A stretch of 64,000 nt of DNA from Qipengyuania soli (GCF_015529805.1 NZ_CP064654.1:1550001-1614000), one strand, 5' to 3'; counted from the first letter of the stretch, positions 46,151 to 55,997 are shown. Translations and numbers: made by a program. Notes: a model not told the origin generated them from the sequence alone.

Positions 46151-47169
46151 CAGGCTTTCACCAGTCCTTTCGCAACAAGGCTGCGAACGGTGTCCTCGAT
46201 GGTCTGTTCCGCGGAGATGAATTTGAAGCCGAGCACGTCCTCGGTGTGCTTGCCCGAAACATCGCGGACATTGCCGAGCTCTCCCTTGATCTGTTTCATC
46301 TCGGGCATGAACGGCGCCAGCAGCTTGACCATGAAATCGGGCATGGGCCTGGAAGGCACCTTCTTCGCATATTCGGGCGTGCGCTGACGCACCGTTTCCG
46401 CCATCTCGCGGATCCACATGAACTTTTCCGAGGTTGGGAAGCGCTCGCCGGCGACCTGTTCCGCCGGGGCCTCGATCGCGCGGACGTGCGCTTCGGCGAC
46501 ATCGCGAACGTCGGTCACGCAAATGCCCATGTTGGGAATGAGCGGTATCGACCCGTCGATGACCTTCTTGACGATCTCGATGCTGGTCGAAACGTCATCG
46601 TCGTAGACCGGTCCGAAGACGGCGACGGGATTGACCGAGCAGAACACCATGTCGGGTGCATTCGCGGCGACCCAGTCGCGCGCGGCGCGTTCGGCGACGG
46701 TCTTGCTCTCGATATAGGGCGGGACGCCTGCATCGAGATTGGTCCAGTCCGTATGGTCGAAGTGATCCTTCTCCGGATGGCCGTAGGCGATTGCAGCGGC
46801 TGAACTGGTCTGGACGAAACGCTTGATGCCGACCGAATTTGCGAAGCGCAGCGCCCGCAGGGTTCCTTCGCGTGCAGGGACGACCAGCTCGTCCTTGTCC
46901 TTCGGCACTCCGATCGGGAATGGCGAGGCAACATGCGCCACCGCGTTGCAGCCCTTCACTGCTTCCGCCCAGCCCTCGTCACTCATCAGATCTGCCTGGA
47001 AGACCTTGAGCCGGTCACCCGCCGTCGCCCACCGCTGCCTGAGCTTGGGTTCGCTTTTCGCCCTGTTCCTAACGGTGGTGTGGACGGTGTAGCCCTTGGC
47101 CAGAAGCTGGTCGATGACTTCGCCGCCGATATAGCCGGTGCCCCCGGTAACGAGTACGGTGCCTGCCAT
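46150..47169 (-). CDS. NAD-dependent epimerase/dihydroflavonol-reductase-like protein
   Basis: 339 residues. Extended SDR: Rossmann start VLVTGGTGYIGGEVIDQLL (residues about 6-22), then VRNRAKSEPKLRQRWATAGDRLKVFQADLM, HVASPFPIG, and the active-site YxxxK as YIESK near 155. This is the DFR/aldehyde-reductase subgroup of NAD(P)H-dependent reductases. Substrate unknown. Divergent from the DAO-family gene at 47229 with a 59-base gap. Confidence 0.9.
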   Translation of the reverse strand: MAGTVLVTGGTGYIGGEVIDQLLAKGYTVHTTVRNRAKSEPKLRQRWATAGDRLKVFQADLMSDEGWAEAVKGCNAVAHVASPFPIGVPKDKDELVVPAREGTLRALRFANSVGIKRFVQTSSAAAIAYGHPEKDHFDHTDWTNLDAGVPPYIESKTVAERAARDWVAANAPDMVFCSVNPVAVFGPVYDDDVSTSIEIVKKVIDGSIPLIPNMGICVTDVRDVAEAHVRAIEAPAEQVAGERFPTSEKFMWIREMAETVRQRTPEYAKKVPSRPMPDFMVKLLAPFMPEMKQIKGELGNVRDVSGKHTEDVLGFKFISAEQTIEDTVRSLVAKGLVKA

Positions 47170-47228
47170 ACTTTCTCCCCTTTGCGTGCTACCTACGAGT
47201 GCGGGTTGCAGCGGGCAACGGAGTTTCG

Positions 47229-48347
47229 ATGGAACAGGTCGATTTCATAGTCGTCGGTGCCGGTATCGCCGGCATGTCCGCTGCCGCGAGGCTCGCCGGC
47301 CACGGATCGGTCGTGGTGTGCGAAATGGAAGACGCTCCGGGCGTCCATTCCTCCGGCCGCAGTGCAGCCTTTGCCCATTTCGACATGGATGCACCCGTCG
47401 TCCGCGCCCTGACCGCCGCCAGCATGCCGTTCTTCGAGGAACCGGCGGCGCACATCCACCCCGCCCTGTTCATCGCGCTGGAAGGACAGGAGGCTGCCCT
47501 CGACCGGGTAGAGGCGAACTATCGCGAGTGGAGTGCAACGGTTGAGCGGCTGAGCGTGGCAGAGGCAAGAACGCTGGTGCCCGTCCTGCGCGAAGGTGAA
47601 GGCGGGATCATCGGCGCCGTGCTCGATCGCGCGGGGCGCAAGCTCGATGCTCACGCCATGCTGGAAGGGCACCGCAAGTCCTTGTCGGCGGCTGGCGGAA
47701 AACTAGCGACCGGTGCTGCCGTGACCTCCCTGCGCCGTGAGGGCGGGCGTTGGCTTGTCGAGACCGCAAAAGGCGCCTGGTCCGCCCGCGTCGTGATCAA
47801 TGCAGCAGGTGCCTGGGTAGACGAGGTGGCGACGATGGCCGGGGTCACGCCGATCGGCATTTCACCCCTGCGCCGCACGGTCATCACCTTCGACGCACCC
47901 GAGGGCCTCGACGTTTCGGCGTGGCCCTTCACCAAGACGGTCGGCCCGGGCTTTTACATCGAACCCGAGGGACGCGGCCGCCTGCTTGCCTGTCCGATGG
48001 ACGAGAACCCGACCGAACCCTGCGACGCGCAACCGGAGGAAGAGGATATCGCCCTCGCCGCTTGGCGCGTTGAAGAAGCGACGACGCTGCAAATCCGCCG
48101 CCTTGCAAGCAAGTGGGCGGGCCTCAGGAGTTTCGTGCCAGACCGCAGACCGGTGGCGGGTTTCCATCCCGATGCACCGGGCTTCTTCTGGCTCGCAGGA
48201 CAGGGCGGTTTCGGCCTCCAGACCTCGCCCGCAATGGCGCTGGCGGTGGAAGCCGTCGCCACGGGTAGCGAATGGCCGGAGGAGTTACGCGCCGTCGGCG
48301 TGGACGAGGCAGCCCTTTCGCCGGAGCGGTTTGCGTCATCAATGTGA
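47229..48347 (+). CDS. FAD-dependent oxidoreductase, DAO family
   Basis: 372 residues from MEQVDFIVVGAGIAGMSAAARL. D-amino-acid-oxidase/glycine-oxidase fold: FAD-binding GAGIAGMS (about 10-17), the R-S/F segment HSSGRSAA near 44, VINAAGAWVDEVA near 200, and the C-terminal PDRRPVAGFHPDAPGFFWLAGQGGFGLQTSPAMA flavin region. Substrate probably an amine or imino-acid; exact specificity is not visible. An earlier start ten codons upstream is in the promoter region. Confidence 0.9.
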   Translation: MEQVDFIVVGAGIAGMSAAARLAGHGSVVVCEMEDAPGVHSSGRSAAFAHFDMDAPVVRALTAASMPFFEEPAAHIHPALFIALEGQEAALDRVEANYREWSATVERLSVAEARTLVPVLREGEGGIIGAVLDRAGRKLDAHAMLEGHRKSLSAAGGKLATGAAVTSLRREGGRWLVETAKGAWSARVVINAAGAWVDEVATMAGVTPIGISPLRRTVITFDAPEGLDVSAWPFTKTVGPGFYIEPEGRGRLLACPMDENPTEPCDAQPEEEDIALAAWRVEEATTLQIRRLASKWAGLRSFVPDRRPVAGFHPDAPGFFWLAGQGGFGLQTSPAMALAVEAVATGSEWPEELRAVGVDEAALSPERFASSM

Positions 48348-48399
48348 CAGCCATCAGCCGCTCATTGTGCTTGGCGAATTCCGCGGCAGAATCCGCCAC

Positions 48400-48642
48400 A
48401 TGCTCGTCACTGCCGATTCTCGTGCCGTCCTGAGAGACGCCCTGCGGCAGCGGCTGGGTGGTCAGCGGGCTGCCGAAATCGAACAGGTCCTGCCCTGCCC
48501 TGCGGGGCTCAGCCAGGTCGAAAAGAGCGCATGGCTGATGTTGCAGAACTGGTCGTCCGACGCGCCACTGCGTGAACAGTACCGGTCACTCGACGACTAT
48601 TCCCGCGACCGGATGGAGCACCTGCTCGGCGCTCTCGACTGA
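48400..48642 (+). CDS. small hypothetical protein
   Basis: 80 residues from an ATG (MLVTADSRAVLRDALRQRLGG), or about 91 from an in-frame GTG at 48367. Composition is normal and largely helical: a charged helix RAVLRDALRQRL, a single Cys in VLPCPAGLSQVE, and a C-terminal helix DDYSRDRMEHLLGALD. No family recognised. Codon use fits the genome and no overlapping gene exists, so I accept it with caution. Confidence 0.55.
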   Translation: MLVTADSRAVLRDALRQRLGGQRAAEIEQVLPCPAGLSQVEKSAWLMLQNWSSDAPLREQYRSLDDYSRDRMEHLLGALD

Positions 48643-48661
48643 ACCGATCGAGGTTCCACGA

Positions 48662-49069
48662 CTAGCGCCTCTGGAGCATCCGCTTGATCGTCTCGTGACG
48701 CCTGCGCCCGGGTAGCTGCGTCGCCACTTCGCGCTCCAGTTCCGTCCTGATTTCCTCGATTTCGCGGTCGGTCAGGTGCTCGATCCCGACAAACTCGTTG
48801 CGCGCATCGTGGACCGACCGGATCAGCTCGTCGAGCTTGGCCTGGATCGCGGCTGCGTCGCGGTTCTGCGAATTCTGGATGAGGAAGACCATCAGGAAGG
48901 TGGCGATGGTCGTGCCGGTGTTCACCACCAGCTGCCATGTGTCCGACCAGCCGAAGTACGGCCCGCTGAGGACCCAGGCGGCAATGACAGTCACCGCGAT
49001 GACGAAAGCGGAAGGCTGCCCGGTTGCCACGGCGGTGCGGGATGCAAAGGATGTGAAGAATCGGTCCAT
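48662..49069 (-). CDS. low-affinity iron permease family protein
   Basis: 135 residues from MDRFFTSFASRTA; the frame is open for 22 more codons without a good site. Two to three hydrophobic helices (about 15-40, 47-70) are followed by LIQNSQNRDAAAIQAKLDELI, the signature of the low-affinity iron permease family (PF04120, Fet4-like) that bacteria carry as a short form. The C-terminal half is a charged helix (IEEIRTELEREVATQL). Transport by the bacterial short form is not proven. Confidence 0.85.
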   Translation of the reverse strand: MDRFFTSFASRTAVATGQPSAFVIAVTVIAAWVLSGPYFGWSDTWQLVVNTGTTIATFLMVFLIQNSQNRDAAAIQAKLDELIRSVHDARNEFVGIEHLTDREIEEIRTELEREVATQLPGRRRHETIKRMLQRR

Positions 49070-49200
49070 GGCAATGCCTCGACGATGCCGGGAACACACG
49101 GCCGTGCCCCTTCCTCTTCGAAGCATATTCGCCAACAGAGCCCGCGCAATCCGCCGGGTTGCGAAATCCGTGCAATTCGTCCCAGCGCCGCGGCGTGTGC

Positions 49201-50553
49201 CTAGCGCATGAGCACCAGTTCTTCCGCCATCGTCGGGTGGATCGCGGTGGTTGCGTCGAAATCTGCCTTGGTCAGACCGGCCTTCACCGCGATGGCCGCC
49301 GCCTGCATCATTTCCGCTGCATCAGGCGCAATCATGTGAATGCCGACGATCTTCCCGCTCTCGCCGTCGCAGACCATCTTCATCAGGCTGCGTTCGTTGC
49401 GGCCCGCCAGCACGTTCTTCATCGGGCGGAAATCGGACTGGTAGACCTTGACGCTGCCGAGCTTGTTCTTGGCCTCGCCCTCGGTCATCCCGACCGCCGC
49501 GATGGGCGGATGGCTGAAAACCGCGCTGGGGATACAGGAGTGGTCGACCGCCACCGGGTCGCCCTTGCCAAAGATGGTGTCGGCAAAGGCCTGGCCTTCG
49601 CGAATGGCAACCGGGGTCAGCTGGACACGATCGGTCACGTCGCCGACGGCATAGATGTGATCAATGTTGGTCTTGCTGAAGCGGTCGACCTTGATCTGGC
49701 CCTTTTCGCCCAGCTCCACACCCGCCTTTTCGAGCCCCAGTCCTTCGATATTGGGAACGCGGCCGGTGGCGAACATGACCTGGTCGACATGCTCTTCGTC
49801 GCAATCGGACAGCTTCACGAAGAAGCCGCCGTCCTCGCATGGCTTGATATACTCGAACACCGTGTTGAACTTGAAATCTATGCCCTTCATGACCGAGATC
49901 TGCAGCAGGCGGTCGATCAGCGCCTGATCGTAGCCGCGCAGCAGCTTGTCGCTCCGGTTGACCAGCGTCACCTTGCTGCCGAACTCGTTGAAGATACCGG
50001 CGAATTCGTTGGCGATGTAACCACCGCCGGCGATCACGATGCGCTTGGGCAGCGCGTCGAGATGGAACGCCTCGTTGGAGGTGATCGCGTGCTCGGCACC
50101 CTCGACATCGGGGATATGCGGCCGCGCGCCGGTGGCGATGAGGATGTACTTCGCAGTGACCTTCTTCCCGCTGGCGAGCGTGATTTCGTGCTCGCCGGTG
50201 ATCTCGGCGCGCTCGTGGAAGATGGTGACGTCGTGGTTCTCAAGAGTGTCGGTATAGGCACCTTCGAGCCGATCGACGTCCTTCAGCACGTTGTCGCGCA
50301 GGGTGATCCAGTCGAAGTCGCAGGTCTCGGTCTTCCAGCCGAAATTGCGCGCGTCCTTGAGGTCCTCGGCGAAATGGGCGCCGTAGACGAGCATCTTCTT
50401 GGGCACGCAGCCGCGGATGACGCAGGTCCCGCCGACGCGGTATTCCTCGGCGATAGCGACCTTGGCCCCGTGCGCCGCGGCAACGCGGCTTGCCCGAACG
50501 CCGCCCGACCCCGCGCCGATGGTGAAGAGGTCGAAATCATAGGTGTCGGACAT
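49201..50553 (-). CDS. gor: glutathione-disulfide reductase
   Basis: 450 residues. FAD-dependent disulfide oxidoreductase: FAD site IGAGSGGVRASR (about 12-23), redox pair C44 and C49 in GGTCVIRGCVPKK, NAD(P)H site GGGYIANEFAGIFNEFG, central FATGRVPN, and the C-terminal HPTMAEE that supplies the catalytic His. The arginine-rich NADPH loop (RSDKLLRGYDQ) supports NADPH use. Sequence type is class-I glutathione reductase rather than mercuric or trypanothione reductase, consistent with alphaproteobacterial Gor. Confidence 0.93.
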   Translation of the reverse strand: MSDTYDFDLFTIGAGSGGVRASRVAAAHGAKVAIAEEYRVGGTCVIRGCVPKKMLVYGAHFAEDLKDARNFGWKTETCDFDWITLRDNVLKDVDRLEGAYTDTLENHDVTIFHERAEITGEHEITLASGKKVTAKYILIATGARPHIPDVEGAEHAITSNEAFHLDALPKRIVIAGGGYIANEFAGIFNEFGSKVTLVNRSDKLLRGYDQALIDRLLQISVMKGIDFKFNTVFEYIKPCEDGGFFVKLSDCDEEHVDQVMFATGRVPNIEGLGLEKAGVELGEKGQIKVDRFSKTNIDHIYAVGDVTDRVQLTPVAIREGQAFADTIFGKGDPVAVDHSCIPSAVFSHPPIAAVGMTEGEAKNKLGSVKVYQSDFRPMKNVLAGRNERSLMKMVCDGESGKIVGIHMIAPDAAEMMQAAAIAVKAGLTKADFDATTAIHPTMAEELVLMR

Positions 50554-50629
50554 GAGAGGCTCCTTGGTTCGCGGACCGCGATATCGCGTTGCGATACGCT
50601 TTTGCCAAGGCGCGAGTTACAGTCGAGAA

Positions 50630-51316
50630 CTAGTTCCGCGACGGTTCCTCGACGGCGAGGCGCCTCGCCACCTGCAGCGTCTGGACGACGAACAGTGCGA
50701 CCAGCACCAGTCCCACGCCCCCTACGAACAGATCGAAACCGTTCAACTGCCAGACGATCGGGTGTTCCCGACCAAATCCATACATGGCCAGGGTCAGGGC
50801 AATGAGAATGAGCCGCAGTTCTGTCGGTCCGGCATTCATGTAGGACAACCGCAGTTCCCCGAGCACGCGCACAGACAGGAAGGCGTGGATCGACATCAGC
50901 AGGTACCCTGCAAGCGCCACCAAAGCGACTTCAAGCTGGACGAAAGGGGTTAGCCCGATGCCGACCACCAGCAGTGTGGTCGCCAACCCGTCGCAGCTAT
51001 GATCGAGGAAGTAGCCGTACCGCGGCCGTTCGATCTTGCGGAAGCGGGCGAGGCTGCCGTCGAGTGAATCCCCGAACCAGTGGACGACGTATCCGGCCAC
51101 CGACAGCCACAGCCAGTCACGGTCCAGATTGCTGCCGAGATAACCGGAAAAAACCATCAGAGCGCCGACCATCCCGAAGGCAGTCAGCATGTCGGGCGAT
51201 ACGCGGCGCGGCAGGCGTGCACACAGCCAGTTCAAGGCGCGCCGTTCGATACGAGCGACGAGGTTTTCCTGGATACGGTCAATCGGGGTAATCTTGGGCT
51301 TGAAGGCCGGTTCCAT
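50630..51316 (-). CDS. CDP-alcohol phosphatidyltransferase
   Basis: 228 residues from MEPAFKPKITPIDR, chosen because GGAG lies nine bases upstream; an upstream ATG at 51355 gives 13 more residues without a binding site. The enzyme motif is complete: D-x2-D-G-x2-A-R-x9-G-x3-D-x3-D (DSLDGSLARF...GYFLDHSCD). About six membrane helices follow. It transfers a phosphoalcohol from CDP-diacylglycerol; the substrate (inositol, glycerol-3-phosphate or other) is not clear. Follows the DEAD-box helicase. Confidence 0.9.
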   Translation of the reverse strand: MEPAFKPKITPIDRIQENLVARIERRALNWLCARLPRRVSPDMLTAFGMVGALMVFSGYLGSNLDRDWLWLSVAGYVVHWFGDSLDGSLARFRKIERPRYGYFLDHSCDGLATTLLVVGIGLTPFVQLEVALVALAGYLLMSIHAFLSVRVLGELRLSYMNAGPTELRLILIALTLAMYGFGREHPIVWQLNGFDLFVGGVGLVLVALFVVQTLQVARRLAVEEPSRN

Positions 51317-51391
51317 GGTCTGGTGCTCCAAGCAATGCGACTTGGACGCGCTCATGCGCCCAAGCCGATGCAGTGTCCAGCAGCCAAACGA

Positions 51392-52789
51392 TCAGGCTTG
51401 GCGACGGGCCCCCGAACGCCGGCGACGATTGCCGCCCCCGCCGGGTCGCTTTCCCTGCGGACGACCGCCGGGTGCCCCGCCCCCGCTTGCGCCATCGCGC
51501 TTGGGTGCGCCGGCACGGTTGGGGTGCTTGTTCTTCGGCTTCGGCTTCCTTGCCGCGGCATCGCCGGTGGGGCGCACGTTCGGGCGGGCAAGCTTGGGCT
51601 TCTGCTCGCGCTTGGTCGGCCCGACGCCTTCGACCACGGCGCGGAAATTGTCCGGCAGCGGCAGGCGCTCGAACTCGGCGTCGGTCTTCTTGCGAATGTC
51701 CTTGAGGTAGTCGCGCTCGTCCTCGGCACAGAAGGCGATGGCAATGCCGTCACGCCCGGCGCGCGCGGTGCGGCCGATGCGGTGGACGTACTGTTCAGGC
51801 ACGTTGGGCAGCTCGTAGTTGATGACGTGGCTGACGCCCGGGATGTCGATCCCGCGCGCGGCGACGTCGGTCGCCACCAGCACCGGCGTGGTGCCGCTGC
51901 GAAATTCGCCCAGCGCCCGTTCGCGCTGCGGCTGGCTCTTGTTGCCGTGGATGGCATTCGCGCGCACGCCGACCTGGCCGAGCTTCTTCACCACGCGGTC
52001 GGCACCGTGCTTGGTGCGGGTGAAGACGAGCACGCGCTCGAACTCGCCCGGCACGCGGTGGCGGCCCTTGAGGATCATCTCGATCAGGGTCTGCTTCTCG
52101 TCCTGCTGGACCATGAAGAGATACTGCTCGATGCGCTCCGCCGTGGTGCTTTCGGGAGTGACCGAGACGTGGACCGGCGACTGGCAGTATTGCGCGGCGA
52201 GGTCCTTGATCGACTTGGGCATGGTGGCGCTGAAGAACAGCGTCTGGCGCTCCTTCGGCACCAGCTGGCTGATCCGCTTCAGGGCATGAATAAAGCCGAG
52301 GTCAAGCATCTGGTCGGCCTCGTCGAGGACGAGGATTTCGACGCCGTTTAGCGCGAAGGCCTTCTGGTCGATGAGGTCGAGCAGGCGGCCCGGCGTGGCC
52401 ACGAGGATGTCGGTCCCGCGGTGGAGCTTGTTGCGGTCCTTGTTGACCGAGGTGCCGCCGACGATCGACTGCACCTTGAGTCCGGCAAGCGCGCCGTAGT
52501 CCTTGGCCGACTGGGCAATCTGCCCCGCCAGTTCGCGGGTCGGCGCAAGCACCAGCATGCGGCAGGACTTGAACGGGGTCTGCTTCTCCGCCTCGCGCAG
52601 ACGGTCGATGGAGGGCAGCATGAAGGCGGCCGTCTTGCCGGTGCCGGTCTGGGCGATGCCCATGAGGTCGCGGCCCGCGAGGACGGGGGGAATGGCCTGC
52701 TCCTGGATCGGAGTCGGCGTGTCGTAGCCCTTGAGATCGAGGGCCTGGAGGACGGGCTGCGAAAGCCCGAGGTCTGAAAACTGTGTCAT
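51392..52789 (-). CDS. DEAD-box RNA helicase (RhlE type)
   Basis: 465 residues from MTQFSDLGLSQPVLQAL. Motifs: Q motif YDTPTPIQEQAI, I AQTGTGKTAAF, Ia PTRELAGQI, II LVLDEADQML, III SATMP, V TDVAARGIDIPG and VI HRIGRTARAG. After residue about 370 comes a basic, Arg/Gly/Lys-rich tail of about 90 residues (GDAAARKPKPKNKHPNRAG and on), typical of RhlE-type helicases in RNA turnover and ribosome assembly. The reading frame is open 69 codons further upstream but that region is non-coding. Confidence 0.93.
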   Translation of the reverse strand: MTQFSDLGLSQPVLQALDLKGYDTPTPIQEQAIPPVLAGRDLMGIAQTGTGKTAAFMLPSIDRLREAEKQTPFKSCRMLVLAPTRELAGQIAQSAKDYGALAGLKVQSIVGGTSVNKDRNKLHRGTDILVATPGRLLDLIDQKAFALNGVEILVLDEADQMLDLGFIHALKRISQLVPKERQTLFFSATMPKSIKDLAAQYCQSPVHVSVTPESTTAERIEQYLFMVQQDEKQTLIEMILKGRHRVPGEFERVLVFTRTKHGADRVVKKLGQVGVRANAIHGNKSQPQRERALGEFRSGTTPVLVATDVAARGIDIPGVSHVINYELPNVPEQYVHRIGRTARAGRDGIAIAFCAEDERDYLKDIRKKTDAEFERLPLPDNFRAVVEGVGPTKREQKPKLARPNVRPTGDAAARKPKPKNKHPNRAGAPKRDGASGGGAPGGRPQGKRPGGGGNRRRRSGARRQA

Positions 52790-52992
52790 CGTAACTCGCA
52801 ATATATGCGGCGCGCAGACCGGTTCCTGGCGGATTCCGGGCGCGGCGCGGGTGTCAAACGACCCGCGTGAAAAGGGAAGTCCTTGGAAAAACATGCCGAG
52901 GCGCGGCCGGGGCGATGGATGTCTCCACATCGCCGCTTCACGCTGGCTAGCGCGTCTCGATGGCGGCCATGTGGATGCTGCAGTGCAAAAAG

Positions 52993-54396
52993 TCAATCCG
53001 CTTCGGGTCGAGAGATGTCGGACAGGTCCGGCGCGATCGCACTGTCATACGGTGCGGATATCCGCCACACGAGGCCGGCGGGATCGAAGTCCAGCGTCAC
53101 GTCGGCACGCATGGCGAAGGCGGGATTGCGTTCGATGATGGTGGTGCCGAAGCCCTTGCGCTCGGGCTTTTCGACCGGCGGCCCACCGCGCTCGCGCCAC
53201 TCCATGACAAAGCGCCTGTCCTCGCCTTCGCCTTCGAAGCCCCAGGTAACGTCGATCTCGCCGGTGTCGTTTGCGAGCGCCCCGTATTTCGCGGCGTTCG
53301 TAGCGAGTTCATGGATGGCGAGGCCCAGCGCCTCAGCTGGACCGGGTTTCAGCATGACCTGGTCACGGCGACCCGTGTGGATGCGTCCTTCCGCTATGTC
53401 CCCGACATGCAGTATCTGCGAGGCAACAATGTCCGCGACGACCGCCCCGACCCAATCGCCTTCGTTGAGCAGGTTCTGGTTGGCCGAGAGAGCCGCGATG
53501 CGACGAAGCAATGCATCGGCAAGCTCGCTGTCACTGGCCGATGCCGTGCGATTGACGATCGCCTGAACGGTGGAGAGCATGTTGCGCGCGCGGTGGTTTA
53601 CCTCGCGCATGAGCAAGGTGATGCGCTCGCTCGCTTCGCGTTGCTCGGTGATGTCGGTATTGGTCCCGCACCACAACAGGACGTTTCCTTCGTCGTCCTT
53701 GAGCGGGTTGGCACGCGACAGGAACCAGCGGAATTCGCCATCGGCACCCCGTAGCGGGAAGGTGTCCTCCCATACCTCGCCGGTGTCCCATGAGTGCTGG
53801 ATACGCTCGACGACACGGTCGACATGCTCAGGATGGTGGACGTCGCGCCAGCCCCAGCCCTGCATCTGCTCCAGGGTTGTGCCGGTATAGTCGTACCAGC
53901 GCTGGTTGTACCAATAGATCCAGCCCTTGCCGTCAGCCATCCAGGCGAGCTGGGGGATATTCTGCGCCAGGGCAGCGAATTGCTGCTGGCTCTCCCGCAA
54001 TTCCTGGCGGAGCGTGCTGTGTTCGCGCAGGTCGTGGGCGATCTTGGACGCGCCCACAATTTTGCCTTCCGCATCGCGGATCGGCGAAACGGTGACGGCG
54101 ATGGGAACGGGTGCGCCTGCCTTGGTCTGCCGCACAGTCTCGAACTTGGTGATCAGTTCACCGGCGCGAACCCTCGCAAGGATGCTGTCCTCCTCATCCT
54201 GGCGGTCGGATGGAATGATGCGCCGGATGCTTTCGCCGATCATTTCTTCCGCGGTCCAGCCAAACAGCCGCTCGGCCGCAGCGTTCCAGGAGATCACGAC
54301 GCCATTGAGATCCTTGGAAACGATGGCGTCGGTCGAGTTGGCGACGATTGCGGCAAAGTGCGCATCGCGGAAGGATGTGTCGGCAGGTTCGTTCAT
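52993..54396 (-). CDS. PAS-PAS sensor histidine kinase, HWE family
   Basis: 467 residues from MNEPADTSFRDAHFAAIVANSTDAIV, cytoplasmic with no membrane helix. Two PAS domains: about 12-130 (ISWNAAAERLFGWTAEEMIGE) and about 140-265 (QNIPQLAWMADGKGWIYWYNQRWYDYTG). The HWE kinase core: histidine in REVNHRARNMLSTVQAIV, N-box HELATNAAKYGAL and the WRERGGP segment that gives the family its W-x-E. HWE kinases include blue-light and general-stress sensors; no LOV cysteine motif (NCRFLQ) is visible. No response regulator is adjacent. Confidence 0.88.
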   Translation of the reverse strand: MNEPADTSFRDAHFAAIVANSTDAIVSKDLNGVVISWNAAAERLFGWTAEEMIGESIRRIIPSDRQDEEDSILARVRAGELITKFETVRQTKAGAPVPIAVTVSPIRDAEGKIVGASKIAHDLREHSTLRQELRESQQQFAALAQNIPQLAWMADGKGWIYWYNQRWYDYTGTTLEQMQGWGWRDVHHPEHVDRVVERIQHSWDTGEVWEDTFPLRGADGEFRWFLSRANPLKDDEGNVLLWCGTNTDITEQREASERITLLMREVNHRARNMLSTVQAIVNRTASASDSELADALLRRIAALSANQNLLNEGDWVGAVVADIVASQILHVGDIAEGRIHTGRRDQVMLKPGPAEALGLAIHELATNAAKYGALANDTGEIDVTWGFEGEGEDRRFVMEWRERGGPPVEKPERKGFGTTIIERNPAFAMRADVTLDFDPAGLVWRISAPYDSAIAPDLSDISRPEAD

Positions 54397-54446
54397 CGAT
54401 TGGTCCCAGTTATCACGACTACGCCGGACTGGAATGAAAATTCGAC

Positions 54447-55997
54447 CTAACCCAAACCAGCTGCCTTGAGCAGAGCGTCGGTGCTGGCGTCGAACTGCTC
54501 CCCGCCCTTCTCGATCGCCTTGGCCATCTGCTTGCCCAGTTCGACGCCGAACTGGTCGAAGGGATTGATGCCCATCAGCACGGCGTTGGCGAAGGTGCGG
54601 TGTTCGTGGAAGGCAATCAACGCGCCCAGGGTCGCCGCGTCGAGGTCGTCGCACAGCATTGTCGCGCTCGGCCGGTCGCCCGGGTAGTTGCGCGCCGGGT
54701 CCTCGCCCGCCTTGCCCGCCATCAGTGCGGCACCCTGCGCAAAACAATTCATCAGCAGGATACGATGGTGTGCGGCATCAAGGTCGTCGCCGGGCGCTAT
54801 GCTGGCAATGAAGTCGACCGGAATCAGGTGGGTGCCCTGGTGGAGCAGCTGGAACACGGCGTGCTGCGCATCGGTGCCGACTCCGCCCCAAGTGATCGGT
54901 GCCGTCGGACCTTCGACCGGCTGCATGTCGGCAGTAACGCTCTTGCCATTGGATTCCATCTCGAGCTGCTGGAGGTAGTCCGGGAAGAGGCCCAGCCGCT
55001 CGTCATAGGCGAACACGGCGCGGGTCTGGCACCCGCGCACACGCGAATAATAGAGGTCGGCAAATGCCGCGCGCAGGACGAGGTTGGCCGCCCCGTCGGT
55101 ATCGCGGAAATGCTCGTCGATTGCCCTTGCACCTGCAAGCATCGCGCGGAAATCGTCCATGCCCACCGCCATTGCGATCGGGAAGCCGATGCTCGACCAG
55201 ATCGAATAGCGGCCGCCGACACTTTCCTGGAACGGGAGGATGCGGGTTTCATCGACACCCCATTCGACTGCCTTTTCGGGTGCGGCGGTCAGCGCGATCA
55301 CGCGCCCGCCCGGGTCCGAAACCCCATTGTCGCGCAGCCACTTCAGCGCGCTTTCAGCATTGGTCATGGTCTCGATGGTGGTGAAGGTCTTGCTTGCCAC
55401 CGCAACCAGCGTCTTGGCCGGATCGCAGGCGGCGAACGCCTGCTCCAGCGCGACGCCGTCGATGTTCGAGACGACATGAACGTCGCAATAGCTGAGGTCG
55501 CGGCTCAAAGCGTCGACCCCAAGCGCGGGGCCCAGGGCACTGCCGCCGATGCCGATGTGGATCAGGTGCTCTATCTCGCCCAGTGCGCCCGCATGGATCG
55601 CTTCGACCAGCATGCCCATGCGGTCGATCAGGGCCGCGGCTTCCTCGACCTTGGCAGGATCGCCCGTGCCGCGCAGCGTCGCATGGTCGGCGGCACGGCC
55701 CTCGGTCGGATTGACGATCTCTCCGGCAAACAGCTTGGCGCGCATTCCGCCGAAATCCATCGCCTCGGCCAGTTCCTCGAAGGCGGCAACGACATCGCGG
55801 TCGAGATGAGTCTTGGACCAGTCGAACAGGATGCCTCCGTCGCCCAGTTCGATCCGGCCGGAGAGCATGGCGACGCGTGCTGCACCCGCAGGCTCGTCGG
55901 CGCCCTCGCCGCCGTCACGCTGGGCGCTGAACAGTTCTCCCAGCGTCGGGCGCGGCAGGGATGCCAGTTTGTGCCAGAGCTCGGTCGGGGTGGTCAT
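54447..55997 (-). CDS. pgi: glucose-6-phosphate isomerase
   Basis: 516 residues from MTTPTELWHKLASLPRPTL; the open frame upstream is not used. Isomerises glucose-6-phosphate and fructose-6-phosphate in the cytoplasm. The signature IGIGGSALGPAL near residue 140, ASKTFTTIETMTN, GGRYSIWSSIGFP, and the C-terminal LMGINPFDQFGVELGKQ are diagnostic. Divergent from lepB by 67 bases. Confidence 0.95.
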   Translation of the reverse strand: MTTPTELWHKLASLPRPTLGELFSAQRDGGEGADEPAGAARVAMLSGRIELGDGGILFDWSKTHLDRDVVAAFEELAEAMDFGGMRAKLFAGEIVNPTEGRAADHATLRGTGDPAKVEEAAALIDRMGMLVEAIHAGALGEIEHLIHIGIGGSALGPALGVDALSRDLSYCDVHVVSNIDGVALEQAFAACDPAKTLVAVASKTFTTIETMTNAESALKWLRDNGVSDPGGRVIALTAAPEKAVEWGVDETRILPFQESVGGRYSIWSSIGFPIAMAVGMDDFRAMLAGARAIDEHFRDTDGAANLVLRAAFADLYYSRVRGCQTRAVFAYDERLGLFPDYLQQLEMESNGKSVTADMQPVEGPTAPITWGGVGTDAQHAVFQLLHQGTHLIPVDFIASIAPGDDLDAAHHRILLMNCFAQGAALMAGKAGEDPARNYPGDRPSATMLCDDLDAATLGALIAFHEHRTFANAVLMGINPFDQFGVELGKQMAKAIEKGGEQFDASTDALLKAAGLG

